NCBI GenBank assembly: GCA_014654115.1
Contig: JACWDO010000001.1
Span: 62,001 to 126,000, forward strand
Origin: Pelagibacterales bacterium SAG-MED17
Lineage (GTDB): Bacteria; Pseudomonadota; Alphaproteobacteria; Pelagibacterales; Pelagibacteraceae
Length of the DNA stretch: 64,000 nucleotides
Direction: 5' to 3'
Below the pieces are notes generated by a model. The model searched no databases, was not told where the DNA came from, and worked only from the letters and a program-made list of their open reading frames with translations. Shown here in pieces: positions 49,959 through 59,497 of the stretch (position 1 is the stretch's first letter; each line of letters opens with the position of its first letter). A program made the translations under genes and the position numbers.

Positions 49959-50692
49959 ATAATTTGATTGAAGTTAAGCATATAAAAAAAAACTATGGAA
50001 AAAAAGAAGCTGTGAAAGGTATATCATTTAGTGTCGAAGAAAATGAGATTTTAGGTTTGCTTGGACCCAATGGATCGGGAAAAACAACAACAATCGGAAT
50101 GTTACTAGGTTTACTCAAACCTACAAGTGGAAAAATATTTATCAATAATCTTAAACTTGAAGAAAATAGAATTGAAATTCTTGAAATGATTAATTTTATA
50201 TCACCTTATATTGAATTACCAAAAAAACTTACAGTGAGGCAAAACTTATGTGTTTATGCTAAGCTATATAAAGTTAAAGACATTAAAGATCGAATAGAAT
50301 ACTTGTCAGAAAAATTAAGAATTGGTGAATTGCTAGACAGTGTTACTGGGGAACTTTCATCTGGCCAGAAAAATAGGGTAAGTCTGGCAAAAGCATTAAT
50401 TAATGAACCGAGGGTGCTTCTGCTTGATGAGCCAACAGCATCTTTAGACCCAGAAGTTGGTGATTTTGTTAGAACTTTTTTAGAAGAATATAAGAAAGAA
50501 AAAAAAATTTCGATCCTTTTAGCTTCTCATAATATGAATGAAGTCACACGTTTATGTAAATCTGTACTAATGATGAAAGATGGAGAAATTATTGACCAAG
50601 GAAAACCTGAAGATTTAATTACAAAGCATGGAAGAGCAAATTTAGAAGAAGTTTTTTTAAAATTATCTAGAGGTAAAAGTGAGTTTAACTAG
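49955..50692 (+). CDS. ABC-2 type transporter ATP-binding protein
   Basis: 245 residues. Walker A GPNGSGKTT, signature LSSGQKNRV, Walker B VLLLDEPTASLDPE and the switch His in ASHNMNE. It resembles the drug, polysaccharide or lipid exporter ATPases (CcmA/NodI-like). It overlaps tsaC by 4 bp and the permease by 14 bp. The cargo is unknown; the nearby surface-glycan genes allow, but do not prove, a glycolipid. Confidence 0.93.
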   Translation: MNNLIEVKHIKKNYGKKEAVKGISFSVEENEILGLLGPNGSGKTTTIGMLLGLLKPTSGKIFINNLKLEENRIEILEMINFISPYIELPKKLTVRQNLCVYAKLYKVKDIKDRIEYLSEKLRIGELLDSVTGELSSGQKNRVSLAKALINEPRVLLLDEPTASLDPEVGDFVRTFLEEYKKEKKISILLASHNMNEVTRLCKSVLMMKDGEIIDQGKPEDLITKHGRANLEEVFLKLSRGKSEFN

Positions 50693-51470
50693 AATTTATG
50701 GTTTATTTTTAAGGCATTTTTATCTAATCACTAGATCATTTCCTAGGATATTAGATTTAGTGTATTGGCCAACCATTCAAATTACACTATGGGGATTTAT
50801 CTCTAATTTTTTTGCTACACATACAACTTATTACAATAATGCTGTTGGTGTAATTCTTACTTGTGCAATACTTTATGATTTTTTGTTTAGAACAAGTATT
50901 GGTTTCAATATGCTTTTTTTAGAAGAAATTTGGAGTAGAAATTTCACTAATCTTTTCATAGCTCCAATAAGAATTGGTGAGATTTTAACTTCGCTTGTTA
51001 TAACTGCATTAATTAGATCTCTTATAGGTCTAGTACCAGCAATTTTACTTACTTCACCGTTGTTTGGAATTTCAATTTTAGATTTAGGAATATTTTTGTT
51101 TTTTCTTTTTTTAAGCCTTTATATTTTTGGAATTACACTTGGTATTTTGGTTTCTGCAGGTTTGCTTAGATTTGGTCCGTCATTTGAAAATATAGCATGG
51201 TCAACAATGTTTTTACTCGCACCCTTTGGATGTATTTATTATCCAATAGAAACTCTTCCAGAAATATTTCAAAAAATAGCTTATGTTCTACCATTAGTAT
51301 ATATATTCGAAGAGGCTAGAAATATTTTGATTAATCAAACAGTCAGTATTGAAAATGTTTACTATGCTTTTATATGGAACGCTTTATATTTCTCTATTTC
51401 AATAATTTTATTTTATTATTCCTTCAATGCTGCAAAAAATAAAGGGACTTTGATTAATATGGGCGAATAA
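50679..51470 (+). CDS. ABC-2 type transporter permease
   Basis: 263 residues with six hydrophobic segments and the ABC2_membrane pattern (GFISNFFATH..., PLFGISILDLGIF). Start chosen as the GTG/ATG at 50679, giving a 14-bp overlap with the ATPase gene. It would form the membrane part of the exporter. Its stop is immediately followed by the 3' end of the oppositely oriented tRNA-Arg. Confidence 0.9.
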   Translation: MSLTRIYGLFLRHFYLITRSFPRILDLVYWPTIQITLWGFISNFFATHTTYYNNAVGVILTCAILYDFLFRTSIGFNMLFLEEIWSRNFTNLFIAPIRIGEILTSLVITALIRSLIGLVPAILLTSPLFGISILDLGIFLFFLFLSLYIFGITLGILVSAGLLRFGPSFENIAWSTMFLLAPFGCIYYPIETLPEIFQKIAYVLPLVYIFEEARNILINQTVSIENVYYAFIWNALYFSISIILFYYSFNAAKNKGTLINMGE

Positions 51471-51547
51471 TGGTGCGCCCGCAAGGAGTCGAACCCTGAA
51501 CCTCCAGAGCCGAAATCTGGCGCTCTATCCAGTTGAGCTACGGACGC
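51471..51547 (-). tRNA. tRNA-Arg(TCG)
   Basis: 77 nt with encoded CCA. Acceptor GCGTCCG/CGGGCGC (one G-U pair), D-arm GCTCAACTGGATAGAGC with the Arg identity A20, anticodon stem CCAGA/TCTGG, loop TTTCGGC, anticodon TCG at 51511-51513, T-arm CAGGGTTCGACTCCTTG. It should decode CGA and perhaps CGG. There is no space between it and the convergent permease gene. Confidence 0.93.
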
Positions 51548-51612
51548 AATTAAGATTCTAAAATCTAATTTGATTTTAAAACTTAAACAGTTAAATATAA
51601 TTATAACTCAAT

Positions 51613-53049
51613 ATGTTAAAAAAAAATATAAATATTAAAAATCATAAATTAGCTTGGTTCTTAATTTTTTTTTTTATTACCATTTTATGTTTTTTTTTAA
51701 GATTTTTTTTGCTTGAAGATAAAAACTCTTGGCACGATGAATGGCATTCTATTTATGTTTCAGATCCTAATATTGATAATTCTGAGACTTTAAAAAGATT
51801 TTGGGGAGATAAAGGAGATCATTTTTTGACTGAATTTTATCCACCATTATATTTATTTTTGCTGAAATTTTTTTTTAAAATTTTTGGATATGTAGACGAC
51901 TATGGTAGATTTTTTTCACTTATTTTTGGAGTTTTAGTAGTTCCATGTTCTATGTATTTAGCTAAATTCTTTACAAATAGTAAAAAAAATATTTTTTTAA
52001 TCGGCATTTTTTTGTCAACAAATTTGTTTCTTATATGGCAGTCTCTAGAAATAAGAGCTCATCTACTTGTGGTATTTATAAACCTTATTAATATTATTTT
52101 ATTTTTAGAAATGATAAAATCAAAAACTCTTATCAAATCTTCTGTATATTTTTTAGTTTCTCTATTTAATATCAGTCTTTGGCCAATATCAGGTCTAATT
52201 TTTGTTGGGAAAAGTTTTTATTTACTTAAAGAGGTGCTTGAAAAGAAACAAAATTACTCAATTTTTGTTCTATTTTTTTTGATACTTGTTGCATATATTT
52301 TTTTAAACTTTGATTATCTGAAATTTAACTTAGCAAGAGACTTTCATTATACTTCTTTTAGTAAAACTTTTTTTTATAATTTTCATTTTAGAAGTTTTTT
52401 TGGTTCAATTTTTGTTGGTGGTATTTTTTTATTATCTTTTGCGTATCTGGTAATTAAGAACTATAAAATAATAATTTTTCAAAACCTAAAGGAAGATATT
52501 TTATTTTATATAATTAGTTCAACATATTTATTAACTATAATTTACTCATTAATTAGAGCTCCAATAATGTCACCAAAATATGTTATATTTGTTATACCTT
52601 TAATTCTTATATGGACTGTTTTAAAAGTTTCAAAATTAAAAAATTCAAATTTTTTTTTGATAATTCTTTTTTCAGTTTCATGCTTAAACTTATACAACAT
52701 AAATGATTTTCCAATAAAGAGACCTGAAACAAAAGTTGCTCTAAAAAAAATTGTTGATTCAAATGATAGCAAATATATTTTTACAAAAGAAAATGATGTT
52801 TTCAAAAATTATCTTAAAACAAAAAAAATTTATCAGCAAAATAATTTAGAATTAATTAAATATGAGGAATTGAGTATGATAAAAACTTTCTGGTACTTTT
52901 GTTTAAATAATCCAAGATTTGCATATGGCGATGCAAAACTTAAAACACACCAAAAATGCAAATTATTTGATAATAAAAGTAATTTTTTATTATTATCTGA
53001 ATTTAAGTTTCCAGATATCATAATTAAAAAATATATATTTACTGACTAA
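51613..53049 (+). CDS. GT-C type membrane glycosyltransferase (probable)
   Basis: 478 residues with about ten hydrophobic segments and a predominantly AT-rich coding sequence. The first loop has DKNSWHDEWHSIYV, an acidic W-H-D-E pattern resembling GT-C enzymes (PMT, ArnT, EmbC groups), and the next loop HFLTEFYPPLYLF fits the same family. It probably transfers a lipid-linked sugar in the periplasm. First gene of the accessory-looking block after tRNA-Arg. It overlaps the convergent GT2 gene by 11 bp. Confidence 0.75.
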   Translation: MLKKNINIKNHKLAWFLIFFFITILCFFLRFFLLEDKNSWHDEWHSIYVSDPNIDNSETLKRFWGDKGDHFLTEFYPPLYLFLLKFFFKIFGYVDDYGRFFSLIFGVLVVPCSMYLAKFFTNSKKNIFLIGIFLSTNLFLIWQSLEIRAHLLVVFINLINIILFLEMIKSKTLIKSSVYFLVSLFNISLWPISGLIFVGKSFYLLKEVLEKKQNYSIFVLFFLILVAYIFLNFDYLKFNLARDFHYTSFSKTFFYNFHFRSFFGSIFVGGIFLLSFAYLVIKNYKIIIFQNLKEDILFYIISSTYLLTIIYSLIRAPIMSPKYVIFVIPLILIWTVLKVSKLKNSNFFLIILFSVSCLNLYNINDFPIKRPETKVALKKIVDSNDSKYIFTKENDVFKNYLKTKKIYQQNNLELIKYEELSMIKTFWYFCLNNPRFAYGDAKLKTHQKCKLFDNKSNFLLLSEFKFPDIIIKKYIFTD

Positions 53050-53740
53050 TAGTTTTTTTTAAGAGAGATAATAATAGTTTAAATAAAATTGGTAATTTCA
53101 TTTTACTTTGATTCTGTTTTCTTTTTTTAAAAAGAATTTCATACTCTAAAACTTTAAAATTTTCTTTTTTTTGATAGAGAATATCGAATAAAAATTTAAA
53201 ACCTTTTCCATACATTTTTTTTTTGAATTTAAAATAAATTTTTTTTTTAAATATAAAAAACCCACTCATTGGATCTGAAACTTTTTTAATTAAAATTAAG
53301 TTTATTATAAATATCAATATTATTGAGCTTAAAAATCTGAAAAACGATAAACCACTTCGTTTATTAAAATTTCTTACGCAAACAAGAAAATCAGGTGCCT
53401 TCTCTTCATATAAATTCATAATTATTGGTAAATATTTTGGGTCATGTTGAAGGTCTCCATCCATAACTATAATATTTTCAAATTTTGATTTTGTAATCCC
53501 TAATGAGATCGAAGAACTTAGATCTTTAAATTTTTCTTTTCTAATATAATACCTATAGTTTTTGTATTTATTTTGTAATCTCTTTAGTAGCTGATCACTA
53601 CTATCAGATGAATTATCATCAATAAATATTATTTCAAATTTTTTCCTGTTACAAAAAAAAAATATTTTTTCAGATAATATCTGAATATTTTTTTTCTCAT
53701 TAAGCACAGGTATAATTATCGAAAATGATTTATTATTCAT
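53039..53740 (-). CDS. Family 2 glycosyltransferase (polyprenyl-phosphate mannosyl/glucosyltransferase type)
   Basis: 233 residues. Family 2 motifs are SIIIPVLNEKKNI at the start, FIDDNSSDSSD and VMDGDLQHDP (DxD-like metal site). One or two hydrophobic segments near 125-150, SGFFIFKKK and a basic C-terminus fit DPM1-like enzymes that charge polyprenyl phosphate with a sugar. It could provide the lipid-linked donor for the GT-C enzyme at 51613, a common pairing. Confidence 0.85.
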   Translation of the reverse strand: MNNKSFSIIIPVLNEKKNIQILSEKIFFFCNRKKFEIIFIDDNSSDSSDQLLKRLQNKYKNYRYYIRKEKFKDLSSSISLGITKSKFENIIVMDGDLQHDPKYLPIIMNLYEEKAPDFLVCVRNFNKRSGLSFFRFLSSIILIFIINLILIKKVSDPMSGFFIFKKKIYFKFKKKMYGKGFKFLFDILYQKKENFKVLEYEILFKKRKQNQSKMKLPILFKLLLSLLKKTISQ

Positions 53741-53790
53741 TTTACTTTATTCATGTTATAAGTTGACTTAAAGTATTAAACAAATATTTC

Positions 53791-55083
53791 ATGAAAAAAA
53801 TTTACTTATTTTTTTTTTTAATTTCACTGTATTTCGCTAGCTTAGTTATATTTGGATCATTAGTAAGGCATGCTGCTTTTAAAGGGCCTTTTTCTGACAA
53901 TATTATTATTAAATTATCAGACAGTATGTCTAAAATTCCATCAAATCTAAAAACATATATATTTGGAGGAGATTTGGCTATTCAAAAAAAAGATAGACTA
54001 AATATTTCTTTAAAAAAAAAAGGTTTAAAAATATTTATAAATGAGAATTTAGAAGAATATATTCTAGTTTCAAAATATTTTCTTGATGAAAATTCTTTTA
54101 AACTTCAATTAATAGATGTTTTAAATAATTCTATTATATATACATGGCCGCAAAAAAGATTCACAAGTACACTTTCAGAATCTAGTGGTCCTGGCCGATA
54201 TACATTCGAACATTCTATGCTATTAGATGGAGGTGACATACTCACAACAACAGGTGGGGAACCCATTATGAAAATTGATATTTGTGGAAATAAAATTTGG
54301 GAAAATGATATGAATACACACCATAGTATTGAGATAGATAAAGATAAAAATATTTGGGCACCTATATATTTAAACGAAAAAAAAAAATTACACGGACAAA
54401 CTTTACAGTATCATGACGGAATTGGAAAAATTGATATAAACACTGGTACAACTCTATTTCAAAAATCATTATATGATATACTAATAGAAAATAATTTATT
54501 TGATTTAATGGGAAATTCATATATGGGTGAAGATCCTTTGCACCTTAACGATATAGAGCCCGTACTGGAAGATGGAAATTTTTGGAAAGAAGATGATCTG
54601 TTTCTTTCTTTAAGAAATATTTCACTTGTACTACTTTATAGACCATCAACAAATAAGATAATTTGGTACAAATTTGGACCATGGAGACATCAACATGATG
54701 TTGACATTATTGATAAAAATAAAATAGCAATTTTTAATAATAATACTCAGCTGGGTATAAAATCTGTTAATCGAAACTCTGAAATCTTAGTGTATGATTT
54801 CGATAATTCAAGAGTGGGAAATATTTTTGATAAACTTTTTGTTAAACATAAAATAAAAACTTATTACGAGGGTCTATTTGAAAAAATTGATGATAAATCT
54901 ATATATGTTGAAGAACAAGAAAATGGAAGGATAATTAAGGGCAATATGGACGGCAATATAATATGGGAATATATATGGGATGCTCAAATAAAATGGTCTA
55001 GATTTTATAACAACAACAATTTTAAAAAAGTCGGTAATTTATCAGAAACAGTAAAAAATATAAAAAACAATAAATGCAGTTAA
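53791..55083 (+). CDS. Arylsulfotransferase-like beta-propeller protein
   Basis: 430 residues with one N-terminal membrane helix (about 5-25) and an exported propeller domain. Motifs are FEHSMLLDGGDILTTTGG (propeller blade, about 138-155), DMNTHHSIEI and WRHQHDVDII, resembling the His-containing motifs of bacterial arylsulfotransferase (ASST) families. Such enzymes move sulfate between phenolic or other donors without PAPS. The catalytic role of the His residues is by analogy only. It overlaps the 72-aa gene by 10 bp. Confidence 0.72.
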   Translation: MKKIYLFFFLISLYFASLVIFGSLVRHAAFKGPFSDNIIIKLSDSMSKIPSNLKTYIFGGDLAIQKKDRLNISLKKKGLKIFINENLEEYILVSKYFLDENSFKLQLIDVLNNSIIYTWPQKRFTSTLSESSGPGRYTFEHSMLLDGGDILTTTGGEPIMKIDICGNKIWENDMNTHHSIEIDKDKNIWAPIYLNEKKKLHGQTLQYHDGIGKIDINTGTTLFQKSLYDILIENNLFDLMGNSYMGEDPLHLNDIEPVLEDGNFWKEDDLFLSLRNISLVLLYRPSTNKIIWYKFGPWRHQHDVDIIDKNKIAIFNNNTQLGIKSVNRNSEILVYDFDNSRVGNIFDKLFVKHKIKTYYEGLFEKIDDKSIYVEEQENGRIIKGNMDGNIIWEYIWDAQIKWSRFYNNNNFKKVGNLSETVKNIKNNKCS

Positions 55084-55292
55084 ATTTTTTTCTATTTTTA
55101 ATCGAGATAATTGTTTTATTTATTCCATTAAATATTGCTAATGCCTATGTTGGACCAGCTTTAGGATTAGGAGCCTTGGCAATAACAGTCCTATTTATTC
55201 TTGCACTATTAGTAATTATATTTTCAATAGTTTACTATCCAATTAAATTTATAAAAAGAAAATTAAAAAAAAAAAAAATTGATGAAAAGTAG
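55074..55292 (+). CDS. 72-aa small membrane protein, AYVGPALGLG type
   Basis: Two hydrophobic segments: residues about 4-22, which look like a signal peptide ending near ANA, and about 28-52, followed by a strongly basic KFIKRKLKKKK tail. The AYVGPALGLGA motif resembles small proteins I have seen described near surface-modification genes, but I know no function. Its 3' end contains an A14 tract (55265-55278) and overlaps the next gene start. It may anchor or regulate a partner at the membrane. Confidence 0.75.
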   Translation: MQLNFFLFLIEIIVLFIPLNIANAYVGPALGLGALAITVLFILALLVIIFSIVYYPIKFIKRKLKKKKIDEK

Positions 55293-56295
55293 TTTTTCTA
55301 AATTAGAAAAAATCTTTTTAGGGATAGTATTTAAAATAGGTTTTTTAAATAGAGTGCTTTTTGATATAGAGAAAGTTTTTATAAAAAAAAAGTTATTAAT
55401 TAATAAATCTATTTTTATTTGTGGTTTACCTAGATCCGGAACAAGCATTCTTCTAAATACTCTATATTCAAGTGATAAATTTGCGTGTAGCACCTATAGA
55501 AATATGCCTTTTATTTTATCACCTAATATATGGTCTTTTTTTTCTAAATTTATAAAAAAATCAAATTATTTCGAAAGAGCTCATAAAGATGGTTTAAAAA
55601 TTAATATTGATAGTCCAGAAGCATTTGAGGAAGTTTTTTGGAAAATAATGATGAAAGATGAATACATAAAAGAAGACAAATTAAATGAGCATAATTTAAA
55701 TGATGATATAATTGAGGAATTTGATGCTTTTAAAGAATTGCTATGTCAAAGTAAAAGAAAAAATAATTATATCTCAAAGAATAATAGTAATATTTTGAGA
55801 ATTGGTGACTTAAGCAAACATTATCAGGATGCTAAGTTTATTATCATGTATAGAGATCCTTTAAATCAAAGTAATTCACTGAGGAAGCAATATATAAATT
55901 TCAAAAAAATTCATAAAGAAGATAGTTTCTTTATAGAATACATGTCCTTTCTAGGACATTTTGAATTTGGTATGAATTATAAGAAATATAGTTTTGAGAG
56001 TGAAAAAAAGTTTCACATAGAAGATCTAGGGTTTTGGTTAGAGAAATGGTGCCAAGTTTATGAATATTTATTTAGTAAAAATGAAAAAAACATAACTTTT
56101 TTAAGTTATGAAAATTTTTGTAAAAATCCAAGAAACTCTCTAGAAAAAATTATAAAAGATAGAAATATCATATCAAATATTGATTTTAAAAATATACAGA
56201 ACAATAATTTAAACATTAAATTTGAAGGAAGAATAAAAGATAAAGCATATCTTATATACGAAAAACTAAACAAATTAGAAAAATCTAGTGCCTGA
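55282..56295 (+). CDS. Sulfotransferase family protein
   Basis: 337 residues from the ATG at 55282 (a TTG one codon earlier is also in frame). FICGLPRSGTSILLN (about 43-57) is the 5'-phosphosulfate-binding loop of PAPS sulfotransferases, and FIIMYRDPLNQSNSLRKQY gives the 3'-phosphate motif (RDP...S...R). It should transfer sulfate from PAPS to a hydroxyl of a glycan or lipid. It overlaps the 72-aa gene by 11 bp and rluD by 8 bp. The acceptor is unknown. Confidence 0.88.
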   Translation: MKSSFSKLEKIFLGIVFKIGFLNRVLFDIEKVFIKKKLLINKSIFICGLPRSGTSILLNTLYSSDKFACSTYRNMPFILSPNIWSFFSKFIKKSNYFERAHKDGLKINIDSPEAFEEVFWKIMMKDEYIKEDKLNEHNLNDDIIEEFDAFKELLCQSKRKNNYISKNNSNILRIGDLSKHYQDAKFIIMYRDPLNQSNSLRKQYINFKKIHKEDSFFIEYMSFLGHFEFGMNYKKYSFESEKKFHIEDLGFWLEKWCQVYEYLFSKNEKNITFLSYENFCKNPRNSLEKIIKDRNIISNIDFKNIQNNNLNIKFEGRIKDKAYLIYEKLNKLEKSSA

Positions 56296-57274
56296 CCTAA
56301 ACTCAAATATATTTATAGTTGATAAGAACAGTGATGGATTAAGAATAGATAAATTTATAAATAAAAAGAATAAAGACCTTAGCAGAACGAGAATAAAAAA
56401 TTTGATTCTTAAGAAAAAAATGAAATTAAATAATAAAATAATAATTGAACCATCAAAAAAGGTTTTTTACGGGGATTCTATTTTGTTTCAGATACCAGAG
56501 CCTGAAAAAACTCTATTAGAACCCTATGATTATAAACTCAATATAGTTTTTGAAGATGAAGATTTATTAATCATTGATAAATCTGCTGGTATTTCTATTC
56601 ACCCAGGAGCTGGAAATTATACAAAAACAATTGTTAATGCACTTATTAATTTTAATAAAAGTAATTTATCAGATTTGGGAGATGAAATGAGACCGGGAAT
56701 TGTTCATCGTATTGATAAAGATACTTCAGGACTAATAGTCGTTGCAAAAAATAATAAAGCTCATGAAAAATTGTCGAACCAATTTTCAGATCATACCATA
56801 TCAAGAGTTTATAAAGCCCTGGTATGGGGAAAATTACGACCTTCTAAGGGTAAAATAGAAACTTTAATAACTAGAAGCTCGCGAAATAGACAAATGATGG
56901 AGGCAAGTTTTGTTAAAGGAAAAAAATCAATTACAAATTATAAAACAATTGAGATATTTGAAAATGATAAAATACCAACATTCAGCCTAGTAGAATGTAG
57001 ACTCGAAACTGGAAGAACTCACCAAATTAGAGTACATTTAAGTCACAAAGGTAATAATATTCTTGGTGATAAAAAATATAAAAAGAAATTTAAAAAAATT
57101 AATAAAATTGATCCTATTTTAGAAGACGCTATTTTGAAATTAGATAGACAATTCTTACATGCAGAGTCTCTTGGCTTTACACATCCTAGAACCTCAAAAA
57201 AAATTGAGTTTTTCTCTAAATTGCCTAAAGAATTAAATAATATCTTAAAAAAGCTAAGAATTACTCACAAATAA
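56288..57274 (+). CDS. rluD: 23S rRNA pseudouridine synthase RluD type
   Basis: 328 residues with a GTG start inside the end of the sulfotransferase gene. An N-terminal S4 domain (about 14-75) is followed by the catalytic domain with HRIDKDTSGLIVVAKN (Asp nucleophile) and RTHQIRVHLSH. RluD modifies helix 69 of 23S rRNA; RluC and RluA relatives are similar, so the exact site is likely but not certain. Upstream of rpoH in the typical rluD-rpoH order of Alphaproteobacteria. Confidence 0.9.
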   Translation: MPDLNSNIFIVDKNSDGLRIDKFINKKNKDLSRTRIKNLILKKKMKLNNKIIIEPSKKVFYGDSILFQIPEPEKTLLEPYDYKLNIVFEDEDLLIIDKSAGISIHPGAGNYTKTIVNALINFNKSNLSDLGDEMRPGIVHRIDKDTSGLIVVAKNNKAHEKLSNQFSDHTISRVYKALVWGKLRPSKGKIETLITRSSRNRQMMEASFVKGKKSITNYKTIEIFENDKIPTFSLVECRLETGRTHQIRVHLSHKGNNILGDKKYKKKFKKINKIDPILEDAILKLDRQFLHAESLGFTHPRTSKKIEFFSKLPKELNNILKKLRITHK

Positions 57275-57317
57275 ACATATTGTAAAAAATTATTTCTTTA
57301 TTAAATAAATAGCTCTT

Positions 57318-58208
57318 ATGAATAATTCAAAATATAATTTGTCGACATTGGCAAATGAAGGTGGTCTTACAGCTTATCTTGCTCAAATAAAAAAATTTCC
57401 AATGCTAGCGGCAGAAGAAGAGTATATGTTAGCAAAAAATTGGCAATCAACTGGTAACGTTAAATCTGCAGAAAAACTAGTTACTAGCCACTTAAGATTA
57501 GTTGCAAAAATTGCTATGGGCTACAAAGGTTATGGTCTACCTTTAAATGAGATGATTTCTGAAGGTAACGTAGGATTGATGCAAGCTGTAAAAAAATTTG
57601 AGCCTGAAAAAGGCTTTAGACTTGCTACTTATGCAATGTGGTGGATCAAAGCATCTATCCAAGAATATATATTAAGATCATGGAGTTTAGTTAAAATAGG
57701 AACAACCACAGCACAAAAAAAACTTTTTTTTAATTTAAAAAAAATTAAAAATCAAATAGCCCCAAGATCAGAGGGAGACTTGAGAAAAGAACATGTTGAA
57801 GATATTGCAAAGAGACTCTCTGTAAGTGAAAATGAAGTGGTTTCAATGAATAGAAGACTTTCAGGTAAAGAACAATCTCTAAATGCTCCCATAGGTGAAG
57901 ATGGAGATGAGTGGCAAGATTGGGTTGTAGATAAAGAAATGGATCATGAATTAAAAATTGCCCAAAACGATGAGATGGAGCATAGAAAAGATTTACTTCA
58001 AGATTCTATAAAAGTATTAAATGATAGAGAGAAAAAAATTTTATATTCTAGAAGACTTACTGACAATCCAATAACCTTAGATGAACTAAGTAAAAAATAT
58101 AAAATAAGTAGAGAAAGAGTAAGACAAATTGAAAATAAAGCCTTCGAAAAACTTCAAAAACATATGCTTAATTCTGCTAAATCAAGAAACTTGCTTCCTG
58201 CTAGTTAA
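57318..58208 (+). CDS. rpoH: Heat-shock sigma factor RpoH (sigma 32)
   Basis: 296 residues, normal length. Region 1.2/2 covers [17 protein letters not shown], region 2.4 [23 protein letters not shown], and region 4.2 is a helix-turn-helix near the C-terminus ([10 protein letters not shown]...[13 protein letters not shown]). QDWVVD-type RpoH box is also present in the middle. It directs RNA polymerase to heat-shock and envelope-stress genes, possibly including hflK and degP here. Its stop shares TTAA with convergent purA. Confidence 0.96.
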   Translation: MNNSKYNLSTLANEGGLTAYLAQIKKFPMLAAEEEYMLAKNWQSTGNVKSAEKLVTSHLRLVAKIAMGYKGYGLPLNEMISEGNVGLMQAVKKFEPEKGFRLATYAMWWIKASIQEYILRSWSLVKIGTTTAQKKLFFNLKKIKNQIAPRSEGDLRKEHVEDIAKRLSVSENEVVSMNRRLSGKEQSLNAPIGEDGDEWQDWVVDKEMDHELKIAQNDEMEHRKDLLQDSIKVLNDREKKILYSRRLTDNPITLDELSKKYKISRERVRQIENKAFEKLQKHMLNSAKSRNLLPAS

Positions 58209-59497
58209 AGATTGAAAGGATCTTTAATTAAAATTGTATCATTTCTCTCAGGACTTGTTGAAATACTCGAGATTTGAGTCTCAATAAATTTTTCTAATTC
58301 TCTTACATAATTTTTTGCATTTTGAGGCAATTCGTCAAAATTTTTTATACCTACAGTTGAAGATTTCCACCCTTTAAAGGATTTGTAAATTGGTTTAACC
58401 ATGAATTGGTCATTAACTGAAGCAGGCAGATAATCAAATTTTTTACCATCAATTTCATATGCAACACACATTTTAATTTCATCAAGTGCGTCAAGTACAT
58501 CTAGTTTTGTTAGTGCAATTCCATCAATACCAGAAATTTTTAAAGTTTGTCTAACCAATACTCCATCAAACCAACCACACCTTCTTTTTCTACTAGTTAC
58601 AGTTCCAAATTCTTTTCCTCTAGATCCAATTATCTCTCCTATTTCATCAGTTAATTCTGTTGGAAAAGGTCCCTCTCCAACTCTTGTTGTATATGCTTTT
58701 GTTATTCCCAATACATAACTAATAGTATTCATGCCACAACCCGAGCCAGTCGCTGCTGATGAAGCAACTGTATTAGAAGAAGTAACAAAGGGATAGGTTC
58801 CATGATCAACATCTAAAAGAACTCCTTGCGCACCTTCAAATAATATTTTTTTATTTTGATTTTTAAATTCGTCAATTTTTTTCCATACTGGTTGTGAAAA
58901 TATAAGTATTTTTTTTGCAATTTTTAATAAATCCTTTTTTAATTGATCTTTTTTAAATTCAGGTTTTCCAAGACCTTTTCTAATAGCATTATGATGCTGT
59001 AATACAGAATTAAGTCTATTATCTAAAATATTTTCAGAAGCAAGATCCATTACTCTTATCGATCTTCTGCCAATCTTATCTTCATAAGCTGGGCCTATTC
59101 CTCGTCTAGTTGTTCCTATTTTTGATTTTCCTGCAGCATCCTCTCTTAACTCATCCATTTCTTTATGAAATGGCAGAATAAGAGTTGCAGCTTCGGATAA
59201 AATTAAATTATTTGAATTAACTTCTACACCTTTGGACCTAATTTCTTCAATCTCTTCTAGCAGGGCCCAGGGATCTACTACTACTCCATTTCCAATAATG
59301 GATATTTTATTTTTTCTGACTATTCCTGATGGTAATAATCTTAGTTTATAAATTACTCCATCAATCACAAGAGTATGGCCAGCATTATGACCACCTTGAA
59401 ATCTTATTATTACATCAGCCTCACTAGAAAGCCAATCAACTATCTTTCCTTTACCTTCATCTCCCCATTGTGAGCCTACTACAACTACATTTTTCAT
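58205..59497 (-). CDS. purA: Adenylosuccinate synthetase
   Basis: 430 residues. [11 protein letters not shown] (8-18) is the P-loop-like motif, [12 protein letters not shown] and [13 protein letters not shown] follow, and [16 protein letters not shown] lies in the C-terminal half. It joins IMP and aspartate with GTP in AMP synthesis. It overlaps thiD by 4 bp. Confidence 0.97.
   Translation of the reverse strand: MKNVVVVGSQWGDEGKGKIVDWLSSEADVIIRFQGGHNAGHTLVIDGVIYKLRLLPSGIVRKNKISIIGNGVVVDPWALLEEIEEIRSKGVEVNSNNLILSEAATLILPFHKEMDELREDAAGKSKIGTTRRGIGPAYEDKIGRRSIRVMDLASENILDNRLNSVLQHHNAIRKGLGKPEFKKDQLKKDLLKIAKKILIFSQPVWKKIDEFKNQNKKILFEGAQGVLLDVDHGTYPFVTSSNTVASSAATGSGCGMNTISYVLGITKAYTTRVGEGPFPTELTDEIGEIIGSRGKEFGTVTSRKRRCGWFDGVLVRQTLKISGIDGIALTKLDVLDALDEIKMCVAYEIDGKKFDYLPASVNDQFMVKPIYKSFKGWKSSTVGIKNFDELPQNAKNYVRELEKFIETQISSISTSPERNDTILIKDPFNL

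Noticed and set aside
51613-56295. Mobile element or phage origin for the glycan/sulfation block
   Set aside because: No integrase, transposase, terminal repeats or tRNA-fragment duplication visible; only a possible genomic island by content.
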